NCBI GenBank assembly: GCA_019243975.1
Contig: JAFATL010000005.1
Location: forward strand, 1 to 11,966
Length of the DNA stretch: 11,966 nt
From: Actinomycetota bacterium
Lineage (GTDB): Bacteria; Actinomycetota; Acidimicrobiia; Acidimicrobiales; JAFATL01
Direction of reading: 5' to 3'
Shown here in pieces: positions 1-7,192 of the stretch. Within the stretch, counting starts at the first letter, position 1. Each line of letters starts with the position of its first letter. The notes below the pieces were generated by a model. It made no database searches and was not told the origin of the DNA. It worked only from the letters and a program-made list of their open reading frames with translations. Both the position numbers and the translations under genes were made by a program.

Positions 1-520
1 GCGCGCCGACACCGTTGGTGAGACGGAGCACCACGGTGTCGTTGGCGTCGCGGCAGATCGCTTCGCACTGCAGGCGCGCCGCCGCGTAGGGCGCGGTCGG
101 GGCAGGTGTGGTGTCTTCCGTCAACACGGCGCCGTCGGTGATGGCCGCGCCGTAGACGTGCACCGTCGACACGTACACCAGCCGCACCCGTTCGGCGCGC
201 CCCGCGGCGTCGACGATGGCGCGCGCGGCGGAAGTCGTTGCGGCTGTGGTGCCCTCGGGGTCGGCCGCGGCCGCCACCTCGTCGGAACCCGCCAAGTGGA
301 CGACGGCGCTGGCCCCGTCGAGTGCGCCGTGGAGCACGTCGTCGTTCATCTCGCCGACGACGACCGGCACCGGCAACCAGGGCGCTGGGTGACGCGACAG
401 GGCGCGCACGTCGACGCCGATGTCGTGCAGGTGGCGGACGAGGCGGCCGCCCAGGTAGCCGCCGGCGCCCGTGACGACGACGCGCGTCAGAGGGCGGCGC
501 CGAGGAACTGGCGGTACCAC
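1..520 (-). CDS. NAD-dependent epimerase/dehydratase (extended SDR family), 3' end off the left edge
   Basis: Partial gene: 173 codons are visible and the C-terminus lies beyond the window. The reading frame is open and gives a Rossmann dinucleotide-binding motif TGAGGYLGG (about residues 17-25), a VHLAGSDE strand-turn, the core motif VSTVHVYG (about 117-124), and PYAAARLQCE (about 144-153), where the catalytic Tyr sits. These mark an extended short-chain dehydrogenase acting on nucleotide sugars. The usual YxxxK reads YxxxR here. The GTG at 518-520 has a GGAG about 8 nt upstream. The alternative is a CTG at 488-490, which overlaps the preceding stop as CTGA and would give the more typical N-terminus (M)TRVVVTGAGGYLG. 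It is last in a leftward operon behind rfbF-like and dehydratase genes, so a role as 4-ketoreductase or epimerase on the CDP-linked 4-keto-6-deoxysugar is inferred. The exact substrate cannot be told. Confidence 0.85.
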   Translation of the reverse strand, partial: MVPPVPRRRPLTRVVVTGAGGYLGGRLVRHLHDIGVDVRALSRHPAPWLPVPVVVGEMNDDVLHGALDGASAVVHLAGSDEVAAAADPEGTTAATTSAARAIVDAAGRAERVRLVYVSTVHVYGAAITDGAVLTEDTTPAPTAPYAAARLQCEAICRDANDTVVLRLTNGVGA

Positions 521-1482
521 CCGACCGTCTCCGTCAGGCCCTCGACGACCGCGTACCGCGGCTTCCACCCGAGCACCGCGCGGGCCTTCTCCGACGAGAG
601 CAGCTGGTGGTCGATCTCCCCCGTCGCCGTGCCCCGCACGTCGGGCTCGACGTCGTCACGGCCCAGGGCGGCGCGCAACGTCGCTACGACGTCGAGGACG
701 CTGACGGGTGTCTCGTTCGAGAAGTTGAACGCCTGCCCCGCGATGCCGGCGTCGCCCGCCAACGCTTCGGCCAGGCGCAGGTAGGCGCGGGCCCCGTCCT
801 CGACGTGGAGGTAGTCGCGCGTGGGGGTGCCGTCGGAGCGGATCACCGGGCGCTCGCCCCGCACCAGCGCACGGATGGTGCCGGGCACGAGACGGTTCCA
901 GTTGGTGTCGCCGGGCCCGTAGAAGTTGCCGCACCGGCTCACCGCGACCGGTGCACCGAACTGCCGGTGGTAGCTGGTGGCGATGAGGTCGGCGCACGCC
1001 TTCGATACGTCGTACGGGTGCACCGCGAGCAGCGGCATGTCCTCGGTGTACGGCAGCACCGGCTGGGTGCCGTAGGCCTTGTCGCTGCTGGCCACGACGA
1101 TCTGCTCGACGAGGGGGCTGCGCCGACACGCCTCCAGCACCGACCACGTGCCGCGCACGTTCGACTCGAACGTCGACACGGGGTTGCGGTTGGCGATTTC
1201 GACCTGCGTCTGCGCGGCCAGGTGCAGAACCGTCTTCACCTGGTACTCACCAAGGACCCGCTCCACTGTCGCCTGATGGCACACGTCGCCCCGCACCACG
1301 TGCACCCGCGCCCGGTCCCACTCCTCGGTGATCGGCGTCGGCGGGTCGTCGTCGCGCACGAGCGCCACCACGTCGGCCCCCGCCGACGTCAGGAAGCGCG
1401 TGACGTGTGAGCCGAGGAACCCGGCGGCCCCCGTCACGGCCACGGCCCGGTCGCGCCAGAGGGCTAGGTCCAGACCTTCCAC
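487..1482 (-). CDS. CDP-glucose 4,6-dehydratase-like SDR protein
   Basis: A 331-residue extended SDR protein, complete and close to the usual length of nucleotide-sugar dehydratases. Visible motifs are the NAD-binding GAAGFLGSH (18-26), HLAAQ (87-91), ASSDKAYG (131-138), the catalytic HPYDVSK with Tyr157 and Lys161, and RCGNFYGPGDTNWNRLVP (183-200). The Asp134-Lys135 pair after the Ser is the pattern known in CDP-glucose 4,6-dehydratases (RfbG), whereas dTDP-glucose dehydratases have Asp-Glu. The preceding gene encodes a CTP-type sugar nucleotidyltransferase, which supports conversion of CDP-glucose to CDP-4-keto-6-deoxyglucose in the cytoplasm. The start is GTG and overlaps the end of the upstream gene by 19 bp. 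GGAGG lies about 12 nt and AAGG about 5 nt before it. The N-terminal LALWRDRAVAVTG resembles the FWxGRxVLVTG opening of RfbG proteins. A GDP- or UDP-sugar epimerase/dehydratase remains possible. Confidence 0.85.
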   Translation of the reverse strand: MEGLDLALWRDRAVAVTGAAGFLGSHVTRFLTSAGADVVALVRDDDPPTPITEEWDRARVHVVRGDVCHQATVERVLGEYQVKTVLHLAAQTQVEIANRNPVSTFESNVRGTWSVLEACRRSPLVEQIVVASSDKAYGTQPVLPYTEDMPLLAVHPYDVSKACADLIATSYHRQFGAPVAVSRCGNFYGPGDTNWNRLVPGTIRALVRGERPVIRSDGTPTRDYLHVEDGARAYLRLAEALAGDAGIAGQAFNFSNETPVSVLDVVATLRAALGRDDVEPDVRGTATGEIDHQLLSSEKARAVLGWKPRYAVVEGLTETVGWYRQFLGAAL

Positions 1483-2285
1483 GGCGCCTTGCCGCCCTCC
1501 CAGAGCTCGTTGAGCAGCTCGTGCTCACGGGGCGTGTCCATGGGCTGCCAGAAGCCCTCGTGCAGGTACCCGGACAGCTGGCCGTCGGCCACCAGGGCCG
1601 TCATCGGCTCGCGCTCGAGCATTACGTCGTGATCAGCGGGTATGTAGCGGTCGATGGCCTCACGCTCGAACACCATGAAGCCGCCGCTGATGGTCCCCGC
1701 ACTGGTCTGCGGTTTCTCCACGAATTCGGTCACGCGCCCACCGTCGTCGACCTTGAGCTCGCCGAAGCGGCCGGGGGGATGCACGGCCGTGACCGTTGCC
1801 AGCCGTCCCTGCTGTCGGTGGTAGCGCAGCAGCGCGTCGACGTCGATGTCGCCGACGCAGTCACCGTACGTGACCATGATCGTGCCCTCGTCGAGATGCC
1901 GGCTGGCGCGATGCACGCGCGTCCCCGTGAGCGCGTCAACGCCCGTGTCGAGACAGGTGACGCGCCACGCGTCATCGGGAGGCTCGAGGTACCGGATGCC
2001 ACCGTCGTCGCCGAACTCGATGCTGAAGTCGGACATCAGCGCCTGGTGGTGCAGGAAGAACTTGCGGATCTCCTCGCCCAACCAGCCCAGGGCCAGCACG
2101 AAGTCGGTGTGCCCGTGTGCGCCGTAGAGCTTCATGATGTGCCACAGGATCGGGCGCCCACCCACCGGCAGCATGGGTTTTGGGATCACCGTGCTGATGC
2201 CGCGCGCTCGGGTGCCACGGCCGCCGCAGAGGATGATGGTAGGTACTCCGCCGTGCGGTTCTGTGTGTCCGGCGCTTCCTGTCAT
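1464..2285 (-). CDS. rfbF: Glucose-1-phosphate cytidylyltransferase
   Basis: A 273-residue nucleotidyltransferase, slightly longer than the roughly 257-residue RfbF family because of a 13-residue N-terminal leader. Family reaction: CTP + glucose 1-phosphate gives CDP-glucose + pyrophosphate, the first step to CDP-linked deoxysugars. It shows the nucleotide-binding loop ILCGGRGTR (18-26), IPKPMLPVGGRPILWHIM (34-51) with the conserved Lys36, the metal-site region TYGDCVGDID (139-148), FVEKP (188-192), GGFMVFE (201-207) and the C-terminal GFWQPMDTPRE (244-254) typical of cytidylyl- rather than thymidylyltransferases. I chose the ATG at 2285. A TTG directly before it is in frame but less likely. 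No good Shine-Dalgarno precedes it, and a seven-codon reading frame upstream ends in a TGATG overlap with this start. It is first in the leftward sugar operon, with the dehydratase gene overlapping its 3' end. Confidence 0.93.
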   Translation of the reverse strand: MTGSAGHTEPHGGVPTIILCGGRGTRARGISTVIPKPMLPVGGRPILWHIMKLYGAHGHTDFVLALGWLGEEIRKFFLHHQALMSDFSIEFGDDGGIRYLEPPDDAWRVTCLDTGVDALTGTRVHRASRHLDEGTIMVTYGDCVGDIDVDALLRYHRQQGRLATVTAVHPPGRFGELKVDDGGRVTEFVEKPQTSAGTISGGFMVFEREAIDRYIPADHDVMLEREPMTALVADGQLSGYLHEGFWQPMDTPREHELLNELWEGGKAPWKVWT

Positions 2286-2288
2286 CAA

Positions 2289-2412
2289 CCCATTTCACTG
2301 CTTCGCATGAGGTCTTGTGTCGCCTCTTCCCTCGGGTATAGTGCCGCGATTCGCAGGGGCCGCGTCGCACACCGCCAGCTGTGCCCCTGTGCGCTGAGGG
2401 AGACCCCACTCC
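2289..2412. promoter_or_regulatory. Divergent intergenic region between the CDP-sugar operon and the glycosylphosphotransferase gene
   Basis: This 124-127 bp gap separates two divergently transcribed glycan genes and must hold both promoters. On the plus strand a sigma-70-type pair is visible (see the separate entry). On the minus strand the same AT-rich patch reads TATACC (2335-2340) and could serve as a back-to-back -10 for rfbF, but no convincing -35 is seen. The 124-bp region is locally less GC-rich than the genes around it, consistent with a promoter. Confidence 0.5.
2315..2342 (+). promoter_or_regulatory. Candidate sigma-70-type promoter for the sugar transferase gene
   Basis: TTGTGT (2315-2320) and TATAGT (2337-2342) are separated by 16 bp. 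They match the TTGACA and TATAAT consensus at four and five of six positions, and the TAnnnT rule of actinobacterial -10 boxes holds. Transcription would begin near 2349, leaving a leader of about 65 nt before the GTG at 2413. Confidence 0.5.
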
Positions 2413-3846
2413 GTGCTGGCTGACCCGAGCGTTCCCGACACCATCGGCTTGGTTGCCGCGCATCCCGCGCTTGGCGACGCGCCCGTTCGGCTCGTTCCCG
2501 GGCTGGCCGGGCTGTCGAACCCGCGGCGCTACCGCGTCGCGTTGTTCGCCGGCGACGCGGTCGTCGCGTTGGCGGTGGCGATGCTCGTCGGCCGGGCCAC
2601 GCCGATTGCCGCGCTGTTCGGTGCCGCCGCTGTCGCCCACCTCGCCATCGTTCACCGCGCTCCGCTCCCGCTGCAGACCAGTGTGCGCGGCGAGCTCGCC
2701 CCGCCGATCGTCCTCGCCGCCGCACTCACGGGCGCGCTTGGCATCGCTGCGGCGTTCATGTCCGTGCCGCTCGCGCTCTGGCTGACGCCGGCTGCGATTG
2801 CGATCTCCGTGATCGGCACGCGCGTTGCGGGCTACGCCGTCATTCGTGAGGCGCGCCGCACCGGTCGGCTCGTCGAGCGCGCCGTTGTCGTCGGTCACCC
2901 GCGCCGCGTGGCCGAGGTGGTCGAAGCCATCCGCCAGAACCCCGACCTCGGTCTCACCACGTCGGGCACGTCGCGTCTCGACCTGGCCGCCCACCAACCG
3001 CTCGTCACCGTCGACGTACTCGACCTGTCGCGCCAGCTCGGCATCGGCGCGCTGCAGCGCGTGATCGTCGCCCCCGGGCCTGGCCCCGTCACCGACCGCA
3101 CGCTCGCAGAAGTCATCGACGTGTCGCGTGCGCACGCGGTCGCGACGTACGTGGCGATGCCGACGGTCGCAGGGGCAGTGAGCCCGCCCGCCCAGGACGC
3201 CGTCGGGCGCGTCCGCTTGCAGCGCCTGCCCCGCCGCCGGCGCGAGACGTGGCGGTTGAAGCGGCCCTTCGACGTCGCCCTCTCCATCGGGTTGCTCGTC
3301 TTGTTGGCGCCCCTGCTCCTGCTGGTGGCGTTGGCGGTGCGGCTGTCGAGCCGGGGGCCGGTCCTCTACCGCCAGAAGCGCCTGGGCCAGCGGGGCCGCG
3401 TCATCGACGTGCTCAAGTTCCGCACCTTCCCGGCGTCGGCCGTGGGCGACGACGAGGAGCAGTGGATCGAGGAGTCCGGCGGGTGGACCGTGAAGGCGCT
3501 CGAGTCGCCGTTGCGCTTCGGGCGCTGGCTGCGGCGCACCAGCATCGACGAGCTCCCGCAGCTCTGGAACGTGATACGAGGCGAGATGTCGCTGATCGGT
3601 CCTCGTCCCGAGCGCCCGCACATCGCCGAGGCGCTCGCCGACATGGTCCACGGCTACGTCGACCGCCACCGCTTCCCGGTCGGTCTCACCGGCCTGGCCC
3701 AGGTCAACGGACTCTGGGGGTCGACGTCGATCGAGCAGCGCGTCGTCTTCGACAACTACTACATCGAGCACTGGTCGATGGGACAGGACCTGCGCATCCT
3801 GGCGCGCACGATCCCCGAAGTGCTGCGCAGGGCGCGCGTCCGCTGA
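2413..3846 (+). CDS. Membrane polyprenyl-phosphate glycosylphosphotransferase (bacterial sugar transferase family)
   Basis: A 477-residue protein that would transfer a sugar 1-phosphate from a nucleotide sugar to undecaprenyl phosphate, starting a lipid-linked glycan at the inner membrane. Hydrophobic segments lie at about 44-60, 64-80, 98-115 and 120-138. A CoA-binding-like Rossmann region follows (about 155-250), starting RAVVVGHPRRVAEVVEAI. The catalytic domain (282-472) opens with KRPFD and a membrane or re-entrant helix (about 288-310), then has LKFRTF, RTSIDELPQLWNV with the Asp379-Glu380 dyad known to be catalytic in this family, GEMSLIGPRPE, GLTGLAQVNG and DNYYIEHWS. This is the WbaP/EpsE layout. 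The GTG start has AGGGAG 10 nt upstream. It diverges from a CDP-sugar operon, so all probably serve one surface polysaccharide or glycolipid. The sugar specificity cannot be read from sequence. Confidence 0.93.
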   Translation: MLADPSVPDTIGLVAAHPALGDAPVRLVPGLAGLSNPRRYRVALFAGDAVVALAVAMLVGRATPIAALFGAAAVAHLAIVHRAPLPLQTSVRGELAPPIVLAAALTGALGIAAAFMSVPLALWLTPAAIAISVIGTRVAGYAVIREARRTGRLVERAVVVGHPRRVAEVVEAIRQNPDLGLTTSGTSRLDLAAHQPLVTVDVLDLSRQLGIGALQRVIVAPGPGPVTDRTLAEVIDVSRAHAVATYVAMPTVAGAVSPPAQDAVGRVRLQRLPRRRRETWRLKRPFDVALSIGLLVLLAPLLLLVALAVRLSSRGPVLYRQKRLGQRGRVIDVLKFRTFPASAVGDDEEQWIEESGGWTVKALESPLRFGRWLRRTSIDELPQLWNVIRGEMSLIGPRPERPHIAEALADMVHGYVDRHRFPVGLTGLAQVNGLWGSTSIEQRVVFDNYYIEHWSMGQDLRILARTIPEVLRRARVR

Positions 3847-3870
3847 CCCGTCCAGTACCCTCGGGTGACC

Positions 3871-4803
3871 ATGGCCGACGACGACGACCAGCCTGAAGAG
3901 CTCGGGATCCGGCTCGACTGGCCGGAGGACCCGCTCGAGGTTGCACTTCCCACCCCCGTCGACGAGCGGGGCATCGCGCTCGGCGCCGACGAGCCCGAAG
4001 ACAGCGCCGACGACGCGGAGTTCCGCGCCGAGTCGGGCGCGCCGTCGATGGCGACGCCGGAACCGCTGGCCGCTTCCGGCGAGGTCACCCCGCCGCCGTA
4101 CGTGCCCCAGCCGGTAGCGGAGCCGCAGCCGCCGGTCGACCTCACCCCGCTGATGGCGCGCCTCGACGCACTCATCGACACGTCGATGGCGTTCCAGCGC
4201 ACTTTGGGTGAGCGCCTCACCGACTACGCCAGCCAGGTCACGCGCATGTCCACGGCCGCGGTGAGCGACCTCGGCGAGTTCCGCGTCGCCCAGGAGTCGT
4301 TGCGCACCGGCCTGCGCGCCGACATCGAGGAGTACCGGCGCACCCAGGACGCGGCGCTGGCCGAGATCCGCTCCGGCGTCGAAGAGGTGGGCGCGGCCAT
4401 GCGCCGCCTCGTGGCCACAACTCTCGACATCTCGTCGGAGCTCGGCTCGCTCGTCGCCGCCACCCGCCAGGCCAGCACCCAGATGGGTTCGTTGGTGAGC
4501 GACGTCGAGGCGGTCGTCCGGCGCGTCGACACCGACCTGCACCGCACGATCTCCGAGAACGAGGCGCAGCAGTCGAGCCAGCGACGCGAGATGGCGGCGC
4601 TGCGCGAAGAGCTGTCGGTCGTGCACGAAGAGCTCAAGGGCGTGCGCCGCCGTCTGCCGGTGGCGGCGCGGACGCGCGGCGGCGAGAAGACCGAAGAGCC
4701 CGAGCCCGACGCCGCCATCGCCGAGGCGCGCGAGGCGCGCGCCGCCCGCGACATCACCGCGCTGCCGAGCGACGAGCCCCGCCCCCGCCGCCGCCGGGCC
4801 TGA
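3871..4803 (+). CDS. Unrecognised acidic coiled-coil protein
   Basis: A 310-residue protein that I do not recognise. Residues 1-60 are strongly acidic (MADDDDQPEEL, DEPEDSADDAE) and 61-92 are proline-rich. About 93-262 is one long predicted helix/coiled coil with heptad-like spacing and many Arg/Glu pairs (for example 230-262). The C-terminus carries an acidic patch and ends in PRPRRRRA. There is no signal peptide, no membrane segment and no cysteine. It starts 24 bp after the sugar transferase stop, so the two are probably co-transcribed. The ATG at 3871 follows GGGTGA closely; a GTG at 3865 would add two residues. The layout resembles cytoplasmic scaffold or filament-forming proteins, or the cytoplasmic helical part of signalling proteins, but it lacks the methyl-accepting hairpin motif. 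A role in organising or regulating glycan synthesis is only inferred from position. Confidence 0.8.
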   Translation: MADDDDQPEELGIRLDWPEDPLEVALPTPVDERGIALGADEPEDSADDAEFRAESGAPSMATPEPLAASGEVTPPPYVPQPVAEPQPPVDLTPLMARLDALIDTSMAFQRTLGERLTDYASQVTRMSTAAVSDLGEFRVAQESLRTGLRADIEEYRRTQDAALAEIRSGVEEVGAAMRRLVATTLDISSELGSLVAATRQASTQMGSLVSDVEAVVRRVDTDLHRTISENEAQQSSQRREMAALREELSVVHEELKGVRRRLPVAARTRGGEKTEEPEPDAAIAEAREARAARDITALPSDEPRPRRRRA

Positions 4804-4810
4804 TCCGCTC

Positions 4811-5647
4811 CTAGAGCCGGGCCCGCAGCTCGTCCAGCGCAGTATCCGGCACGTCCAGGTCGCCGCGGCCGGTACCGACGCGGAGGTCGGGCTTGTAGGT
4901 GCCGTGGTGATCTGACCCGCCCGTCACCACCAGCCCGTGCCGACGGGCCAGGGCCTTCAGGCCGTCGCGCTGCTCGGGGTCGTACCGGCCGTAGATCGCC
5001 TCCAGGCCGGCCAGGCCGAGCCCGGCCAGCTCGGCCACGGCCGACTCCAGCGGACCCGGCTCGAGGTCGAGGCTGCGGGGGTGGGCGAGCACGGGCACGC
5101 CGCCGGACGCCCGAGCCAGACGGAGGGCGTCGGCCGGGTACAGCCGCTCCTTGTCGACGTATCCGGGCTGGCCCTTGGCGAGGAAGCGGTCGAAGGCGTC
5201 CTGCACGCTCGTGGCGATCCCTTTGCGCACGAGCGCGGCGGCCACGTGGGGCCGGCCCACGCCCTTGCCCCCGGCCTCCGCCTCGATCTCCTCCAGCGTG
5301 ATCGGCAGGCCGAGCTCGTCGGCCAGCTTGGTGGCCATGCGCTGGTTGCGGGTGTCGCGGGCGACCTGGAGGCGCACCAGCTCGTCCTGCAGCGGGCCCT
5401 CGCCCGGCTCGACGAAGTACACGAGCACGTGCATGGTGCCGGCGCCGACCTCGCAGGAGATCTCGCAGCCGGGCACCAGCTCCACGCCGAGCCCGGCGGC
5501 GGCGGCCGCCGCCTCGGGCAGCCCGTCGAGACGGTCGTGGTCGGTGAGGGCCACCGCCGTGCAGCCGGCCTCGGCGGCCAGCTTGGGGATGTCGGCGGGC
5601 TGGTCCGAGCCGTCGGACACCGTCGAATGCGTGTGGAGGTCGATCAC
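4811..5647 (-). CDS. PHP-domain phosphoesterase (RNase AM / 3',5'-nucleoside bisphosphate phosphatase family)
   Basis: A 278-residue PHP-domain metallohydrolase. The metal-ligand pattern is intact: MIDLHTHSTVSDG (His5, His7, Asp12), LTDHD (Asp36, His37), GCEIS (Glu62), MHVLVYF (His73), GRPHVA (His134), LAHPRS (His189) and GGSDHHG (Asp246, His247). Length and motifs fit the YciV/TrpH family, whose characterised members release phosphate from 3',5'-nucleoside bisphosphates or trim RNA 5' ends using a trinuclear metal centre. The GTG start has AGGAG 5 nt upstream on its strand. Start codon and ribosome site both lie inside the palindrome CACAGG-GGCT-CCTGTG (5645-5660). The gene converges on the coiled-coil gene with 7 bp between stops and diverges from purF with 26 bp between starts. 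A nucleotide-recycling role suits the purine neighbours, but that link is inference. Confidence 0.9.
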   Translation of the reverse strand: MIDLHTHSTVSDGSDQPADIPKLAAEAGCTAVALTDHDRLDGLPEAAAAAAGLGVELVPGCEISCEVGAGTMHVLVYFVEPGEGPLQDELVRLQVARDTRNQRMATKLADELGLPITLEEIEAEAGGKGVGRPHVAAALVRKGIATSVQDAFDRFLAKGQPGYVDKERLYPADALRLARASGGVPVLAHPRSLDLEPGPLESAVAELAGLGLAGLEAIYGRYDPEQRDGLKALARRHGLVVTGGSDHHGTYKPDLRVGTGRGDLDVPDTALDELRARL

Positions 5648-5660
5648 AGGGGCTCCTGTG
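5645..5660. repeat. Perfect inverted repeat at the PHP/purF divergent junction
   Basis: CACAGG and CCTGTG form 6-bp arms around GGCT. The left arm contains the GTG start of the PHP gene, and its AGGAG ribosome site overlaps the right arm and loop. The repeat ends directly before the purF ribosome site GGAAG (5660-5664). It could be an operator shared by both genes or an mRNA hairpin hiding the PHP start. Six-base arms can arise by chance. Confidence 0.4.
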
Positions 5661-5673
5661 GGAAGATGGAGGC

Positions 5674-7185
5674 GTGTCGGGCGGTCATTCTTCCCCCTTC
5701 GCGGCCCTCGACGGGATTGATGACGACGTGGGCCACCCGAAGGAGGCGTGCGGCGTCTTCGGCGTGTACGCCCCCGGGCAGCCCGTCTCCTACCTCGTCT
5801 TCGACGGCCTCTACGCCCTGCAGCACCGGGGCCAGGAGTCGGCGGGCATCGCCGTCAGCGATGGCGACACGATCATGGTCGACAAGGACATGGGCCTGGT
5901 CACCAACGTCTTCAACGAGCGCCGGCTGGCGCCGCTGCAGGGCTACCTCGCCATCGGCCACACCCGCTACTCCACGACCGGCTCGAGCACGTGGCGCAAC
6001 GCCCAGCCCGTCTACCGGCCGGGCACGCCCGACGCCGGTGCGTTCGCCCTCGCCCACAACGGCAACCTGACCAACACCCCGCTGCTGGCGGCCGAGGCCG
6101 GCATGCTGCCAGGCGTCGTCGCCAGCGACTCCGACCTGGTGGCCGAGCTGCTGTCGCAGGCCATGGCGGCCCAGGGGGCCCGCAGCGACGGGCGCGACCT
6201 CGAGACCGCCCTGCTCAAGGTGCTGCCGTCGCTCGAGGGCGCGTTCTCCTTCGTGCTCATGGACGAGGGCCATGTCATCGGCGTGCGCGACCCCAACGGC
6301 TTCCGGCCCCTCTGCCTGGGCAAGCTCGAGACGGGGTGGGTGCTGGCGTCGGAGACGCCCGCCCTCGACGTCATCGGCGCCCACTTCGTTCGTGAGCTCG
6401 ACCCCGGCGAGATGGTCATGATCGACGCCAACGGCATCCGCTCGTTGCGCCCCTTCCCGGCCGAGCGGGTCAACCCGAAGCTGTGCATCTTCGAATTCGT
6501 CTACTTCGCCCGGCCCGACAGCCAGCTGTACGGCCGCGAGGTGCACGGCGCCCGCCGTCGTATGGGCGAGCTGCTGGCCGAGCAGGCGCCCGTCGAGGCC
6601 GACATGGTGATGGGCGTGCCCGAGTCGGGCATCCCCACCGCCGAAGGCTTCGCCCGGCGCAGCGGCATCCCCTACGGCCAGGGCCTGGTGAAGAACCGCT
6701 ACATCGGCCGCACGTTCCTCGCCCCCAGCCAGGAGGCCCGCGCCCTCGGCGTCAAGCGCAAGCTCAACCCGTTGCGCGAAAACATCGCCGGCAAGCGCCT
6801 GGTGGTCGTCGACGACTCGATCGTGCGAGGCACCACGCAGCGGGCCGTCGTGCAGATGCTGCGCGACGCGGGCGCCACCGAGGTCCACCTTCGCATCCCC
6901 CTGCCGCCGATCAAGTGGCCGTGCTTCTACGGCATCGACATCGGCACCCGGGCCGAATTGCTGGCGGCCGACCTGTCGGTGGGCGAGATCCGCGACTACC
7001 TGGGCGCCGACAGCCTCGCCTACCTCACGCTCGACCGGCTCGAGGCCGCCATCGGCGCCCCGGGCGCCGGGTTCTGCACCGCTTGCCTCACCGGCGACTA
7101 CCCAACCGAGGTGGCGGTGGAGCTGTCGAAGCACATGCTCGAGGACGTCCACACGCCCCGTGCCGCCGACCGCACGCGAAGCTGA
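5674..7185 (+). CDS. purF: Amidophosphoribosyltransferase (PurF)
   Basis: A 503-residue glutamine PRPP amidotransferase, the committed step of de novo purine synthesis (PRPP + glutamine gives 5-phosphoribosylamine). The N-terminal Ntn-hydrolase domain has EACGVFGVYAPG, where Cys26 becomes the nucleophile after removal of a 25-residue propeptide, then LQHRGQESAGIA (49-60), GHTRYSTTG (95-103) and AHNGNLTN (127-134). The phosphoribosyltransferase domain carries the PRPP loop LVVVDDSIVRGTT (376-388). Cys271, Cys417 and the CTAC pair Cys468/Cys471 match the four ligands of the [4Fe-4S] cluster in Bacillus-type PurF, so this is the propeptide-plus-cluster class. The GTG start has GGAAG 9 nt upstream; the GGAGG one base before the start is too close. 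It leads a purF-purM-regulator operon and its promoter must lie inside the divergent PHP gene. Confidence 0.97.
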   Translation: MSGGHSSPFAALDGIDDDVGHPKEACGVFGVYAPGQPVSYLVFDGLYALQHRGQESAGIAVSDGDTIMVDKDMGLVTNVFNERRLAPLQGYLAIGHTRYSTTGSSTWRNAQPVYRPGTPDAGAFALAHNGNLTNTPLLAAEAGMLPGVVASDSDLVAELLSQAMAAQGARSDGRDLETALLKVLPSLEGAFSFVLMDEGHVIGVRDPNGFRPLCLGKLETGWVLASETPALDVIGAHFVRELDPGEMVMIDANGIRSLRPFPAERVNPKLCIFEFVYFARPDSQLYGREVHGARRRMGELLAEQAPVEADMVMGVPESGIPTAEGFARRSGIPYGQGLVKNRYIGRTFLAPSQEARALGVKRKLNPLRENIAGKRLVVVDDSIVRGTTQRAVVQMLRDAGATEVHLRIPLPPIKWPCFYGIDIGTRAELLAADLSVGEIRDYLGADSLAYLTLDRLEAAIGAPGAGFCTACLTGDYPTEVAVELSKHMLEDVHTPRAADRTRS

Positions 7186-7192
7186 CCCCCTC

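Noticed and set aside
1407..2423. A 338-codon plus-strand frame opposite rfbF.
   Set aside because: The minus strand carries all nucleotidyltransferase motifs in order, and this frame has none.
1972..4626. An 884-codon open frame on the minus strand opposite the sugar transferase and coiled-coil genes.
   Set aside because: It lies antisense to two well-supported genes, overlaps rfbF in another frame, is extremely rich in Arg/Ala/His/Gly/Asp and shows no domain motif. This is the typical stop-free shadow of GC-rich coding DNA.
4803..4830. GC-rich palindromic bases (CGGGCCCG) between the convergent coiled-coil and PHP genes as a bidirectional terminator.
   Set aside because: The stem is short, lies mostly inside the PHP coding end, and there is no T-run on either strand.
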